Shown: piece by piece, positions 9,557-18,241 of the stretch
Layout of the letters: every line of letters starts with the position of its first letter
Position numbering within the stretch: position 1 is the stretch's first letter
NCBI RefSeq assembly: GCF_043642205.1
Contig: NZ_JBHZSG010000008.1
Coordinates: 48,538-112,537 of the forward strand
Origin: Thalassotalea_A litorea
GTDB lineage: Bacteria > Pseudomonadota > Gammaproteobacteria > Enterobacterales > Alteromonadaceae
DNA: 64,000 nt
Direction of reading: 5' to 3'
Notes under the pieces: model-generated
Told to the model about the DNA's origin: nothing
What the model saw: the letters and a program-made list of their open reading frames with translations, nothing else
Database searches by the model: none
Translations under genes and position numbers: made by a program

Positions 9557-9674
9557 ACTTGCCACACCATTACTCATACGTTATCTTAAACGAATTATTA
9601 CAATAAGTTAGAACTCAGGTCGAAAATTGTTGTCAGTTTAATGTACCGGTTCTGACAAGAGTCATAGGCTATTC

Positions 9675-11405
9675 ATGCTAAATATTGATCAATGGTTTAT
9701 GGTGGGTATATTTATCGCCACCTTTGCAGGATTGATTAAATTTCAAAATGTCCCCGAACGCGTTTTTGCAGTTTCTACTATCGTCTGTTTAAGTTTTTCA
9801 TTTGTTAGTACCAAACAAATATTCACCAATGCCGTTAATCCAGGGTTAATTACCCTAATCTTGCTAATTACTTGCTCATTCGCGCTGGAACGCACAAGTT
9901 TTCTGCGCATTCTCGCAAATAGGATGATTTCTAAGCATAAATTTAAATCTTACCTGCGAACGTTGATAGGCACCGCACTGGCGTCAGCGATTCTAAATAA
10001 TACCGCGGTTGTTGCAACGTTAATATCACCAATCAAAAACAACAAATTTATAAATCCAGGAAAGTTATTATTGCCTGTGTCCTATGCAGCGATATTGGGG
10101 GGTACTTTGACTCTGGTAGGAACGTCTACCAATTTGATTGTTAACTCAATGCTGATCGATCAAGGCTTGCCTGGGCTGAAATTTTTTGATTTCACCCTGA
10201 TTGGTCTTACTGCGCTTATTGCTTGTCTAATAGTCTTGTTTATTCGCCTTAAAACGTTGCCGTTTACCGAAGCCACCACGAAAAGCGAAAAACATTATTT
10301 TGTAGAAGCCGAAGTTACCGAAGACTCTAAATTGATTGGCCAGTCGATTGAAGAGAATGGGTTAAGAAATATCGATTCACTGTTTTTGGTAGAAATCATT
10401 CGTCATGGGCATTTGATTTCACCGGTCACCCCGGAAGAGTTTCTGCGACCAGGAGACAAATTAATCTTTACCGGAGATATCTCAAAAGTCTTTATTTTGC
10501 AGCAATTTGATGGTCTGAAGCTGTTTGCTGAGCAAGATGGGCTATTGCGGGATAATCTGACTCAGGTGCTGATTAAGCCAGGTAGTGCGATTATTGGCAT
10601 GACGTTAAAGCAAGCGGGCTTTCGCGCACGCTTCGATGCGGCTGTCGTAGCCATTCGCCGCGAGGGTGCTACGCTTTCCGGAAAACTTGGCGAACTGGTA
10701 ATTCAATCAGGAGACTTTCTGGTGTTGGCGGTTGGTAAAGATTTTATAACCCGCACCAACTTAAGTAAGAATTTTTACATCATCACCGGGGTAAAACCGG
10801 ACAACATGCTCACTGGTTGGCGCGATAAATTTACGCTATTTGGATTTTTGGGGGCGATTTCTACCTCGGTCATATTTGAAGTCCCGTTATTAAAATGTCT
10901 GATTTTTTTCATGGCGGCGTTATTTGCGACACGTTGTCTTAGCATTAACGAAATCAAACGAAGATTTCCGCTGGAAATTTGGGTCATAGTGGTTAGTGCA
11001 TTAACACTGGCAACCGCGCTGGAATCGACAGGGTTATCTCAGGTTATTGCACTTCATGTTCACAACTTTTTGTCTGGACAAAGTGCGATATTCGCGTTTG
11101 CCGCAGTCTTCATTATCACCTTGCTTATGACCGAGTTAATCACCAATAATGCGGCGGCCGCGTTGATATTCCCCATCGCTTATAACATTGCAATTGGTCT
11201 GGGTGTGAATCCGCTACCATTTATCATGGCAGTTGCTTTTGGCGCAAGCGGCAGCTTTATCAGCCCTTATGGATATCAGACCAATGTTATGGTATTCAAC
11301 GCCGGTAATTACCGTTTAAAAGATTTCGTTAAAGCCGGTATTCCGGTGTCCCTGACGTATATCGCGGTAGTGTTATTTATGATCCCGCAAGTGTTTCCGT
11401 TTTAA
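9675..11405 (+). CDS. SLC13-family permease with RCK_C domains, probable sulfate transporter
   Basis: 576 residues: a first block of membrane helices, a central hydrophilic region of about 200 residues with two TrkA-C (RCK_C)-like domains (HYFVEAEVTEDSKLIGQSIE and LIKPGSAIIGMTLKQAGFRA), then a second block of helices. Transporter signatures are LNNTAVVATLISP, LGGTLTLVGTSTNLIVNSML and FGASGSFISPYGYQTNVMVF, as in the DASS/SLC13 superfamily. Position between cysN and cysC points to sulfate uptake; this is inference from context plus the known association of such permeases with cysDNC in marine Gammaproteobacteria. Confidence 0.85.
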   Translation: MLNIDQWFMVGIFIATFAGLIKFQNVPERVFAVSTIVCLSFSFVSTKQIFTNAVNPGLITLILLITCSFALERTSFLRILANRMISKHKFKSYLRTLIGTALASAILNNTAVVATLISPIKNNKFINPGKLLLPVSYAAILGGTLTLVGTSTNLIVNSMLIDQGLPGLKFFDFTLIGLTALIACLIVLFIRLKTLPFTEATTKSEKHYFVEAEVTEDSKLIGQSIEENGLRNIDSLFLVEIIRHGHLISPVTPEEFLRPGDKLIFTGDISKVFILQQFDGLKLFAEQDGLLRDNLTQVLIKPGSAIIGMTLKQAGFRARFDAAVVAIRREGATLSGKLGELVIQSGDFLVLAVGKDFITRTNLSKNFYIITGVKPDNMLTGWRDKFTLFGFLGAISTSVIFEVPLLKCLIFFMAALFATRCLSINEIKRRFPLEIWVIVVSALTLATALESTGLSQVIALHVHNFLSGQSAIFAFAAVFIITLLMTELITNNAAAALIFPIAYNIAIGLGVNPLPFIMAVAFGASGSFISPYGYQTNVMVFNAGNYRLKDFVKAGIPVSLTYIAVVLFMIPQVFPF

Positions 11406-11532
11406 CGAGAAACACTGCGAAGAGCTTTCAATTATTGATAGTTACTAACATTTGAACCGAATCCAAAGATTCATATATCGCTTTGCTTGGTTAAATTATT
11501 AGCAAGGTAATCGCATATAAAAAGGAATGAAT

Positions 11533-12132
11533 ATGAAAACAGAAAACACGGTTTGGCACCCTCAACAGGTGAGTAAATCTGATCGTGCCAGATTAAAACA
11601 ACAACGCCCCTGTCTGCTATGGTATACCGGTTTAAGTGGTTCAGGTAAGTCTACGGTCGCCAATGCCGTTGATGATCTATTGTTTGAGCGAAAGTGTCAC
11701 ACCTACCTGTTAGATGGCGATAACGTGCGACATGGATTAAATGGTGACCTTGGTTTTTCAGACGATGATCGTATTGAAAACATACGTCGAATTAGTCAGG
11801 TAGGAAAATTGTTTGTCGATTCAGGTTTAATCGTGTCTACGGCCTTTATTTCACCGTTTCAGTCTGATCGGGATATGGCGAGAAACTTATTAGAGCAAGG
11901 TGAGTTTGTTGAAGTTTTTATCGATACACCCATCGAGATTTGCGAACAACGGGATCCTAAAGGGCTATATAAAAAGGCACGTGCAGGGGAAATAAAAGAT
12001 TTTACCGGGATTGATTCAGACTACGATGTACCTGCGGCGCCCGAAATTCACGTAAAAACCGCTGAACAGGACATCCTGGCCTGTGCCACTCAGGTGGTAA
12101 ATTATCTCATCGACAATGGTTATATCGATTAG
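11533..12132 (+). CDS. cysC: Adenylylsulfate (APS) kinase
   Basis: 199 residues. P-loop GLSGSGKSTVANAV is near residue 35, followed by LLDGDNVRHGLNGDLGFSDD (APS site), then FISPFQSDRDMAR and the DPKGLYKKARAGEIKDFTGI block. It phosphorylates APS to PAPS. An upstream in-frame ATG at 11527 abuts AAAGGA with no spacing, while ATG 11533 lies 6 bases after it, so I choose 11533. The gene is about 120 bases after the permease and ends the sulfate group; no convincing terminator follows. Confidence 0.95.
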   Translation: MKTENTVWHPQQVSKSDRARLKQQRPCLLWYTGLSGSGKSTVANAVDDLLFERKCHTYLLDGDNVRHGLNGDLGFSDDDRIENIRRISQVGKLFVDSGLIVSTAFISPFQSDRDMARNLLEQGEFVEVFIDTPIEICEQRDPKGLYKKARAGEIKDFTGIDSDYDVPAAPEIHVKTAEQDILACATQVVNYLIDNGYID

Positions 12133-12440
12133 ATTTAATGTCTGTCCGCACAATTTAATCGGGAGACCATGGATGGTTTTCCGGTCGAAGATGTAAGCTC
12201 CGGGGTATTGCAAATACAGCGATGCCACATCGAAAACACACTCTGTATTTATCCGTTCGACGCGCAACGTATCTCCAACAATTAAACCTTATTACGACAC
12301 GACGGTGGTTTTTAAATTCTCTCCATGCCTGTCCCTTTACCCTTTCTTTTGTAACAAAATTTTTGATCCCCTAGACCAACTTGATTGTTCAACGTAATAT
12401 CAATCTCGACTAAATCCATGCATTAATTTGGAAGACAAAA
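12133..12440. other. Intergenic gap between cysC and the M13 peptidase
   Basis: About 310 bases. A minus-strand frame overlapping the cysC 3' end runs through it but has no family resemblance and reads as a shadow. I see no clear terminator, repeat or RNA gene. Confidence 0.4.
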
Positions 12441-14516
12441 ATGAAAACCATGATCACGGGCGCATTATGCACGTCCTTTTTGCTGTTAAGTGGCTGCAAT
12501 AGCGAACCTGCGAACAGTAATGTTAAACCTGAAACATCTGAAATAACGACACAAAAAACCAAGCTAACGTCAGGTATTGAAAAAGCTAATATGGATAAAT
12601 CCGTACGTCCTCAGGACGATTTTTACTTGTATGTTAATGGTGGTTGGTTAGATTCGCATCCGATGCCAGCGGATAAAACGGCTATAGGCTCATTTTATGA
12701 TTTGCGAGATAAAGCCGACGAAGATGTCAGGGCCATAATTGAAGAGCTGGCGGCCTCTGATTCTTTAGCAAAAGGCAGCGATGAGCAGAAAGTTGCGGAT
12801 TTGTTTAAGTCATACATGGACGAGACCCGGTTAAATGCATTAGGTATGACACCGGTAAAGCCTTTGTTTGATGAAATACAATCACTTGCGAATAAAGATG
12901 AATTGGCCAGTTATTTTGCGAAATCGCAAATTACTGGTCTGGACTCACCTCTGTATTACTACGTCAGTATTGATGCAAAGCAATCTTCTCGTTATGCCGG
13001 ACATATATGGCACTCTGGACTAGGCTTGCCGGATCGCGATTATTATTTTAATCAAGAACAGCGCTTTGAAGATATGCGTAACGATTATGTTGCCCATATC
13101 GAAAAAATGTTTGCCCTTGCCGGCATGAAAAACGGTAAACAGGCGGCTAAATCCATTATGGCGCTTGAAACCAAACTTGCAGAATTACACTGGACCCGGG
13201 TACAAACCCGAAATAGTGAAGCGCGATATAACAAGTTTGCGGTATCTGAATTAAACACCGCAACCGATAAGTTTAACTGGACTGCATGGCTGAAAACGCT
13301 CGGAGTCAGTGACCAAAAAGATATAATCATTAACCAACCTGACTTTGTTAAAGGGTTTGGCGAGTTAGTTAGTAATGTGTCGATGGAAGACTGGAAAACG
13401 TATTTAAACTGGCAAGTAATTAATGGTTACGCGTCCTATTTAACGAGCGAACTCGATCAGCAAAATTTTGAGTTTTATGGTAAAAACATCAATGGTCAGC
13501 AGGAGCAAAAACCTCGTTGGAAACGCGGTGTCAGCTTAATCAATGGCAATTTAGGGGAGATAATTTCACAAGTTTACGTGAAGAAACACTTTAAACCTGA
13601 AGCAAAGGCCAGAATGACAGAGTTGGTTGAAAACCTGCGCGTGGCTTATGGTGAAAGTATCGACGGCCTGGACTGGATGTCTGCAGACACCAAAAAAGCC
13701 GCACGTGTTAAATTAGCGGCCTTTACCCCAAAAATCGGTTACCCAGATAAATGGGAAGATTATTCTTCCATTAACATTCATGCAGATACCTTGATTGCCA
13801 ACTTACAAAGTGCGGATTTGGTAGGCTTTGAAAAACAATTGGAAAAGCTTGATGGGCCAATCCGTAAGTGGGAATGGCATATGACCCCGCAAACAGTGAA
13901 CGCTTACTATAATCCTACGGTGAACGAAATCGTATTCCCGGCGGCAATCCTGCAGCCACCGTTTTTTGATATGCAAGCGGATGATGCGGTCAATTACGGT
14001 GGCATAGGTGCGGTCATTGGCCATGAAATGGGACACGGCTTTGATGATCAAGGGAGTCGTTATGATGCCGAAGGTAACCTGCGAAACTGGTGGACCGAAA
14101 ATGATTTAGCGGAGTTTAAAAAGCGAGCTAATCAATTGGTTGAACAATACAATGGTTATCAGGTGTTTGACGATTTGAATGTTAACGGTGAACTGACACT
14201 CGGTGAAAATATTGGTGACTTATCCGGTCTGACGATAGCATATCGTGCCTATCAAAACTCTCTAAACGGCCAACAAGCGCCGGTTATTGATGGCCTAACC
14301 GGTGACGAGCGATTCTTTATGGGATGGGCACAGGTTTGGCGCGGCAAGCGTACTGAAAAGGGCATGCGCCAGCGCGTAGCTACCGATTCCCATTCTCCAG
14401 GCCAGTTCCGGACATTAGGCTCGTTATCCAATATGCCGGAGTTTGTTGAAACTTACGGTATTAAGGAAGGCGACAAGATGTATATTGCGCCGGAAAAACG
14501 GGTGAAAATCTGGTAG
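12441..14516 (+). CDS. pepO: M13 (neprilysin/PepO-like) zinc metallopeptidase, lipoprotein
   Basis: 691 residues. The N-terminus is a lipoprotein signal with lipobox LLSG-C (Cys near residue 20), so it is probably membrane-anchored in the periplasm. The zinc site is HEMGH at residues 528-532 with the third ligand in ENIGD (E589; D593 stabilises the His). The N-terminal M13 domain begins DDFYLYVNGGWLD, and NAYYNPTVNEIVFPAAILQP is the substrate-side motif. M13 enzymes cut oligopeptides. Monocistronic: isolated upstream and closed by a strong terminator. C-terminus ends VKIW, as is typical of the family. Confidence 0.95.
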   Translation: MKTMITGALCTSFLLLSGCNSEPANSNVKPETSEITTQKTKLTSGIEKANMDKSVRPQDDFYLYVNGGWLDSHPMPADKTAIGSFYDLRDKADEDVRAIIEELAASDSLAKGSDEQKVADLFKSYMDETRLNALGMTPVKPLFDEIQSLANKDELASYFAKSQITGLDSPLYYYVSIDAKQSSRYAGHIWHSGLGLPDRDYYFNQEQRFEDMRNDYVAHIEKMFALAGMKNGKQAAKSIMALETKLAELHWTRVQTRNSEARYNKFAVSELNTATDKFNWTAWLKTLGVSDQKDIIINQPDFVKGFGELVSNVSMEDWKTYLNWQVINGYASYLTSELDQQNFEFYGKNINGQQEQKPRWKRGVSLINGNLGEIISQVYVKKHFKPEAKARMTELVENLRVAYGESIDGLDWMSADTKKAARVKLAAFTPKIGYPDKWEDYSSINIHADTLIANLQSADLVGFEKQLEKLDGPIRKWEWHMTPQTVNAYYNPTVNEIVFPAAILQPPFFDMQADDAVNYGGIGAVIGHEMGHGFDDQGSRYDAEGNLRNWWTENDLAEFKKRANQLVEQYNGYQVFDDLNVNGELTLGENIGDLSGLTIAYRAYQNSLNGQQAPVIDGLTGDERFFMGWAQVWRGKRTEKGMRQRVATDSHSPGQFRTLGSLSNMPEFVETYGIKEGDKMYIAPEKRVKIW

Positions 14517-14522
14517 TTAAAC

Positions 14523-14544
14523 GGGAGCTTAGGCTCCCTTTTTT
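14523..14544 (+). terminator. Terminator after the M13 peptidase
   Basis: GGGAGC/GCTCCC stem (14523-14528 with 14533-14538), loop TTAG, then six Ts. Confidence 0.92.
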
Positions 14545-14723
14545 ATTAACCTACCTTTTATGTTGGCGAAATTACGGGCAAGGTCTATCTATGTGCATGC
14601 TAGGTTACTTATCATGCGAATTTCTTAGTCCTTGCTTTTCAACAGGATCCTTTTTAAGATAGTGCAGCATGAGGTTAACCCCCATAAGTTTCAATAAGTT
14701 AAACTTATAACGAGAGTGCGGTA

Positions 14724-14951
14724 ATGAAAAATAGCGAACAACAACAAGAAAATACCAATATTGACGAGCTGACACCCGAGCAAGCGCGGCGTCAGTTTAT
14801 GAAAAAATATGGAAAGTTGGCGGCTATCACACCTTTAGCGGTCACAGCGTTAATGACACCTAAAACATCGGCTGCGCCAAGCTCAACAGCCTGTTCCAGG
14901 CCTAATCCTCCAGCCGCATGTTCTAATCCGAAGCCGAAGGGGTTTGGTTAA
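14724..14951 (+). CDS. Small peptide with Tat-like leader and Cys/Pro-rich tail, candidate substrate of the adjacent kinase module
   Basis: 75 residues. The N-terminal third is polar and acidic (QQQENTNIDELTPEQ), followed by a twin-arginine-like segment RRQFMKKYGK and a weakly hydrophobic stretch ending in TSAAPSS. The last 20 or so residues hold two related blocks, ACSRPNPPA and ACSNPKPKG, ending GFG. Start ATG 14724 is preceded by GAGAG. I do not recognise a named family. Position 54 bases before a PqqD-HprK-like fusion and a nucleotidyltransferase, both linked to peptide tailoring elsewhere, suggests it is a modified precursor peptide; this is inference. It could instead be a small Tat-exported envelope protein. 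Confidence 0.7.
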   Translation: MKNSEQQQENTNIDELTPEQARRQFMKKYGKLAAITPLAVTALMTPKTSAAPSSTACSRPNPPAACSNPKPKGFG

Positions 14952-15004
14952 TCATTATTGTCTAGAATAAAGTACTGCTCTCCAGTTGTATGCAAAGGTA
15001 TGCC

Positions 15005-16324
15005 ATGCAAATTGTTTCATTGGCAAATAAACAATTAAGTCTATTTGTCGAAGAGGAAAAGGGATTACTATATTGCGCAACTACTCAGACTTTACATAAA
15101 CTCCAATCGTCAAGCATAGCGATTTTACTTGCTATCGATCTTGGCTTTGATGAAAGCCAATGTCTTATTGAAGTTTCCCGGTTAGGTGGTGTTTCCAAGA
15201 AAGATATCATAGCTAGCTATCGTGTAGTTTCGGATATCTATGAATCATCCAAAGACGTTAACCATTACCCTAGTGAAATCCAGACTACACAAGCCGAGAC
15301 ATATTCTGATGGCTTGTATCCTGAAATTAAAAATATCCCGTATCAACCTTTAAATCCCTTATTTACTGATTCAGGCAATAAAGATGAATTCGTGGAACCA
15401 TTATGTATTGAAATTGGCGCTGTCGGGTTTAAGCTTTTTATCGAACAACAAAAATTAAGAAATGTTCTGGCTGCTTTATTAGAACCCGTATTGCTAACTA
15501 GAGAGCTTTCTTCGCAATCGGTGATGATGGAGTTTGTTGTTCGAAACTATCGCAAGACTTACGAAGTGGCTAATGATTGTAACGCTTGTGAAGTAGAACT
15601 CTTCGAATTCGTTTCAAACTCTCAAGTAATCGAGTCTAAATTGGCATTCAATCAAGTTGCTCCCGTGTTAATTGAGCGGATGCAAATACTGACGTTTCAA
15701 AGCACGCCTTTTCGATTTTGCTTTCATGGCGCGGCGCTGTCAAAAGGGGAGCATGTATTTTTATTACCAGGTAAATCAGGGGTGGGTAAGTCAACCTTGA
15801 CGTCGTATTTAGCCAAGCGAGGTTTTTTCGTTCATTCCGATGAAATGATTGCATTTAATGACGAATTTCAACCCCTAACCATCCCGATGCCTATTGCCAT
15901 CAAACGCGGTGCCTGGCAACAAGTCAGGGCAGAGTATCCACATATAACGCAACAACCTGTGTGGCATCTAAAAGATGGCAGACAGGTCAAATACGTTTGG
16001 CCTGATTGTGATGGATTCATCGAGCCAAAACCGGTTGTATCAAACGCGCAACCACAAACATTACATTTTATTGCGCCCAATTTTACGCCGGATCAGGATT
16101 TGAAGGCAAATCCACACCATCCACAACAACCATTGATCACGCCACTAACGGTCATTGATACAATAGAGCTGATGACCCAGGGCGGTTATCAGGTAGGTAA
16201 AGAATTGGCATTTGCTGATGTTATGGCAATAGTCACACTATTTTCCAAGTCGAGCTGCGAAACCTTAACCTATACATCTTCAAAAATGGCATATCGAAGA
16301 TTTGAACAAATCCTGGCCAGATAA
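15005..16324 (+). CDS. PqqD-like domain fused to HPr-kinase-related kinase (HprK-related kinase A type)
   Basis: 439 residues. Residues 1-85 read as a PqqD-like peptide-binding (RRE) domain: LFVEEEKGLLYCATTQTLHK, then SSSIAILLAIDLG and a helix GGVSKKDIIASYRVVSDIY. The C-terminal half is an HPr-kinase-like domain: CFHGAALSKGEHVFLLP, Walker A GKSGVGKST from about 255, HSDEM from about 278. The PqqD-like part usually is a separate gene in HPr-rel systems; here it appears fused. In lasso-peptide clusters a related kinase phosphorylates the precursor peptide. AAAGG lies 6 bases before ATG 15005, so I prefer it to ATG 14990. The canonical substrate HPr is not encoded nearby. Confidence 0.75.
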   Translation: MQIVSLANKQLSLFVEEEKGLLYCATTQTLHKLQSSSIAILLAIDLGFDESQCLIEVSRLGGVSKKDIIASYRVVSDIYESSKDVNHYPSEIQTTQAETYSDGLYPEIKNIPYQPLNPLFTDSGNKDEFVEPLCIEIGAVGFKLFIEQQKLRNVLAALLEPVLLTRELSSQSVMMEFVVRNYRKTYEVANDCNACEVELFEFVSNSQVIESKLAFNQVAPVLIERMQILTFQSTPFRFCFHGAALSKGEHVFLLPGKSGVGKSTLTSYLAKRGFFVHSDEMIAFNDEFQPLTIPMPIAIKRGAWQQVRAEYPHITQQPVWHLKDGRQVKYVWPDCDGFIEPKPVVSNAQPQTLHFIAPNFTPDQDLKANPHHPQQPLITPLTVIDTIELMTQGGYQVGKELAFADVMAIVTLFSKSSCETLTYTSSKMAYRRFEQILAR

Positions 16325-16467
16325 CAAAAAGCGCCTTTTTCTCTTTAAATATCGGGCCTGAAAGGGTATGTTAAAACCATGAATACTGACATTTAATGGC
16401 AGTAATGCCCCCAATAATACCAGCCCCTGATCCGATTAGAATAAATTATTAATATAGGCAATAACTT

Positions 16468-17631
16468 ATGGGCGCTAAGCACATCAAAATAACGCGACGG
16501 ACCTTTTTAGATTTAGGGTTGTTGATTTCAGCAAATACTAAGCCTACGGATATCGACCATGATTTAATCATCGCACTGCAAACCGAAGAGCTGTATCTGC
16601 CGATCATCGAATTATCCAATCATTACTGGCTTACCAGTGCCTTGTGCTATCGTTTGAAAAAGCTCAATATATTCGTGCAACTTCCTCACATCCTGCAACA
16701 ATATTTAAATGAAGTCAGTACCTTATATCGCCAGCGCAATATCGATATAAAAAAAGAAGCGCAAAGCGTCTGTCAATTATTGGATGATGCCAAAATCGAA
16801 CAAACGTTACTGAAAGGCGCGGCAAGTTTGTTTAATTCTACCTATCCATCGCCTGGCATAAGGTATATGTGCGATATCGATATTCTGGTCCCAGACGATA
16901 AACAGCAGCAGGCGTTTGAATTGTTGCAAAGCCATGGTTATCAAACTGATGAGTCGCCCCACGCGCTGCATTCGCCTAATCACCATCATGCACCGTCACT
17001 TTGCTTACCAGAGAGTATGTGTCGGGTTGAAATTCACAAACAAGCGCTAAAATACCCGGCGAGCACGGTACTGAGCAATGCACAGATATTACAATCGGTG
17101 CAGCCATTAGCACTTGGACAAGCACTTTATGTGCAACAATTAAGTCCTACCATGCAAGTCGTCATGTGTATCGCTCACAGTGAAATATCGCATTTAGGGT
17201 ATGCTGAAAAACAATTGGATTTAAGACAGTTTTTTCATTTGCACAGCTTACTAGCTCATTATCATGACGATATCGATTGGCGTTTAGTTGAAAAGCATTT
17301 TCAAATGGCAAACCAGGAACATGTATTACATGCAGCTTTGTTAGGTTTACAGCTGTTATTTAACGATTCGACAGCGGTGACTCGGGATTATCAAAAAAGT
17401 GCACAGCATATCGAAAAACGTATTGAGTTGTTCTGTAATAGCTCCAGACTTCGAAAATCCTGGTACAAGGTGCGTCGGTTATTATCTGGGTATAGCGCCG
17501 GGCAAATTGCTTTCACCTACGATGTTAATGGGATAATTGGTATTTTAAAGGGGCGAATGAGACATTTTGCTCGTCATTTAAAACTGGCTTCGGATCGCGA
17601 AAGCAGGCAAAATTTTTGGGCGGGTGAGTAA
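16468..17631 (+). CDS. Nucleotidyltransferase family 5 protein (NTP_transf_5)
   Basis: 387 residues. The nucleotidyltransferase core is LLKGAASLFNSTY (about 113-125) followed by GIRYMCDIDILVPDD with the metal-binding D-I-D at about 135-137, then HGYQ and a later VEIHKQ carrying the third acidic ligand. The remainder is helical. This family (Pfam NTP_transf_5) sits beside HPr-kinase-like genes in lasso-peptide and exosortase-type polysaccharide loci; the acceptor is not known. It comes 143 bases after the kinase fusion and is probably part of the same module. Confidence 0.82.
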   Translation: MGAKHIKITRRTFLDLGLLISANTKPTDIDHDLIIALQTEELYLPIIELSNHYWLTSALCYRLKKLNIFVQLPHILQQYLNEVSTLYRQRNIDIKKEAQSVCQLLDDAKIEQTLLKGAASLFNSTYPSPGIRYMCDIDILVPDDKQQQAFELLQSHGYQTDESPHALHSPNHHHAPSLCLPESMCRVEIHKQALKYPASTVLSNAQILQSVQPLALGQALYVQQLSPTMQVVMCIAHSEISHLGYAEKQLDLRQFFHLHSLLAHYHDDIDWRLVEKHFQMANQEHVLHAALLGLQLLFNDSTAVTRDYQKSAQHIEKRIELFCNSSRLRKSWYKVRRLLSGYSAGQIAFTYDVNGIIGILKGRMRHFARHLKLASDRESRQNFWAGE

Positions 17632-17766
17632 CGAATGACTCATCTGCCTGGTTTAAGTGCAGCGTCAGGTTAAAATTGATTTTGTTAGCATGAGTTTTCA
17701 ATCACAATATTTCTTGTTAGACTGAAAAATAATCAATCACAATTAATAATAATTAGAGCCCCTTGT

Positions 17767-18180
17767 ATGTCAGTGATTAATCTAAATAATGCGAAAAACA
17801 CGTTGCTTCCAATGCTCGCAAGCTTATTTGTTGGGGCTGTGTCATTACACGCAAATGCCGAGCAAACATCGAACTCTGAAGAGGTTGCCGCACAGGTAAC
17901 CGCGTCCGCTTTGTCAGCGACCGAGTCTCAGCCAGTCAATGCTCAGCAGACAACGCCTCAGACAACGCAACAGACTATGTTGCCTGAATCTGCAGCGGTA
18001 GCGCAGGAATCAGAAAGTCCTGAGAGTCAGAAAAAAGAAGATGAGCGCACCGCCAAAGAAAGAATCGACCAAACTCGACGTAAATTGAATTTAGCACCAC
18101 CGCATGCCCCTAAATCATTAGGGGGCGGGAATGGTAATGGTGGTTTGGGTTCTGGGCAAATTACCGTGTCTTCAAATTAA
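17767..18180 (+). CDS. Small exported low-complexity protein of the polysaccharide locus
   Basis: 137 residues, no family recognised. A signal peptide (LLPMLASLFVGAVSLHANA) is followed by a Gln/Thr/Ser/Glu-rich disordered region (QTTPQTTQQTM), a charged helix KEDERTAKERIDQTRRKL, and a Gly/Asn-rich tail (GGGNGNGGLGSGQITVSSN). It lies between the nucleotidyltransferase and the ligase gene. It may be a structural or matrix protein of the exported polysaccharide, or a second substrate for the modification module; neither is shown. Confidence 0.6.
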   Translation: MSVINLNNAKNTLLPMLASLFVGAVSLHANAEQTSNSEEVAAQVTASALSATESQPVNAQQTTPQTTQQTMLPESAAVAQESESPESQKKEDERTAKERIDQTRRKLNLAPPHAPKSLGGGNGNGGLGSGQITVSSN

Positions 18181-18241
18181 TGTGTTGGTGGATTAACGCC
18201 TTGCATTATTGATGTAATCGTTACCTGGTGGAGTATCTTCG

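Noticed and set aside
12016..12267. Minus-strand 83-codon frame over the cysC end
   Set aside because: Mostly antisense to cysC, no domain resemblance, no Shine-Dalgarno seen.
14724..17631. Complete lasso-peptide cluster
   Set aside because: No asparagine-synthetase-like cyclase or transglutaminase-like protease is present; only the tailoring-type genes are.
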